Assembly (NCBI GenBank): GCA_947462945.1
Contig: CANHTE010000062.1
Coordinates: forward strand, 1 to 6,987
Source: Acetobacteraceae bacterium
GTDB lineage: Bacteria; Pseudomonadota; Alphaproteobacteria; Acetobacterales; Acetobacteraceae
Direction of reading: 5' to 3'
Length of the DNA: 6,987 bases
Shown here: piece after piece, positions 6,621-6,987 of the stretch
Layout: each line of letters starts with the position of its first letter
How positions within the stretch are numbered: the stretch's first letter is position 1
Made by a program: the position numbers and the translations under genes
Notes under the pieces: model-generated
What the model was told of the DNA's origin: nothing
The model's database searches: none
Seen by the model: only the letters and a program-made list of their open reading frames with translations

Positions 6621-6987
6621 TCAGCTGCCGACCTTCAACGTGCTTGTCATGCCCCGCAGGCAGGCCAGGATGCTCAGCGGCGTGATCTTGCCGGTGCGTG
6701 GGTTTTCCACGCTCGGCACGTTCTCGATGGTCATCGTCAGGCGCACCTCGGCGCTTTCGACGCGAATGGTGTGCTGGTTGCGCGTCATCGCCGGGTCCGC
6801 CCAGATTTCCACCATCGTGCGCTCCGGCCCGATGCCGGCCAGGGCGAGTGCGGCCGCCACATTCACATTGGCCGGGAAGCCCTGCGCCGCGTCGAAGGCA
6901 TTGCCCTTGAAGATCATGGTGGGCGTGGTGATGGCCAGCACGTCGATCTTGTGGATATCCAGAAAAGGCGCGCCCACCAGCCCGCCC
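6621..6987 (-). CDS. L-aspartate dehydrogenase (C-terminal fragment)
   Basis: The reading frame is open through the right edge, so the true start is outside the window; 122 codons plus a stop are visible. The segment is the catalytic domain of the aspartate dehydrogenase family (DUF108 type), which interconverts L-aspartate and iminoaspartate/oxaloacetate using NAD(P). Diagnostic stretches are FPANVNVAAALALAGIG (codons at about 6876-6826), DPAMTRNQHTIRV (about 6797-6759) and TIENVPSVENPRTGKITPLS. The His in TRNQH (codon 6771-6773) matches the conserved active-site His of the family. The N-terminal Rossmann domain that binds the dinucleotide is missing from view. The gene ends convergently with the molybdenum hydroxylase gene. 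In other organisms this enzyme can feed NAD synthesis or amino acid metabolism; its role here is unknown, and a GTG at 6975-6977 is an internal codon, not a start. Confidence 0.88.
   Translation of the reverse strand, partial: GGLVGAPFLDIHKIDVLAITTPTMIFKGNAFDAAQGFPANVNVAAALALAGIGPERTMVEIWADPAMTRNQHTIRVESAEVRLTMTIENVPSVENPRTGKITPLSILACLRGMTSTLKVGS

Overview
The window is dense, GC-rich DNA (about two thirds G+C by eye). Gene packing is tight and codons end mostly in G or C. This fits an alphaproteobacterium with a large catabolic gene repertoire; an Acetobacteraceae/Roseomonas-like host is my guess from gene content and style, not something proven by the sequence.

Layout. From about 4150 leftward to position 1, five genes lie on the minus strand in the order: large acyl-CoA dehydrogenase (3014-4150), small acyl-CoA dehydrogenase (2019-3014), crotonase-family enzyme (1216-2022), SMP-30/gluconolactonase-like hydrolase (281-1219), and the N-terminal part of a thiamine-diphosphate enzyme of the acetolactate synthase type (1-209, running off the left edge). 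The first four overlap by 1-4 bases and look like one translationally coupled operon. The fifth follows after 71 bases and has its own ribosome binding site. A 91-base divergent promoter region (4151-4241) separates the operon from a plus-strand gene for a xanthine dehydrogenase-family molybdopterin subunit (4242-6554). After a short convergent gap with a GC-rich hairpin (6562-6580), the C-terminal part of an L-aspartate dehydrogenase enters on the minus strand from the right edge (6621-6987).

How the genes could work together. The two acyl-CoA dehydrogenases are complementary. The large one keeps a candidate catalytic Glu but lacks the Arg-x-x-Phe-Gly flavin motif; the small one keeps that motif but lacks a Glu at either known catalytic position. 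This is the pattern of an obligate alpha2beta2 enzyme, as in actinobacterial steroid side-chain degradation. Its enoyl-CoA product would be a natural substrate for the crotonase-family protein, although that protein's active site is not a standard hydratase site. The lactonase-like and thiamine-diphosphate enzymes suggest the substrate is an oxygenated or cyclic acid rather than a plain fatty acid. The molybdenum hydroxylase could carry out an initial hydroxylation, but its iron-sulfur and FAD partner subunits are not in the window. The substrate of the pathway cannot be read from the sequence. I see no mobile element, CRISPR array, RNA gene or sizeable repeat.
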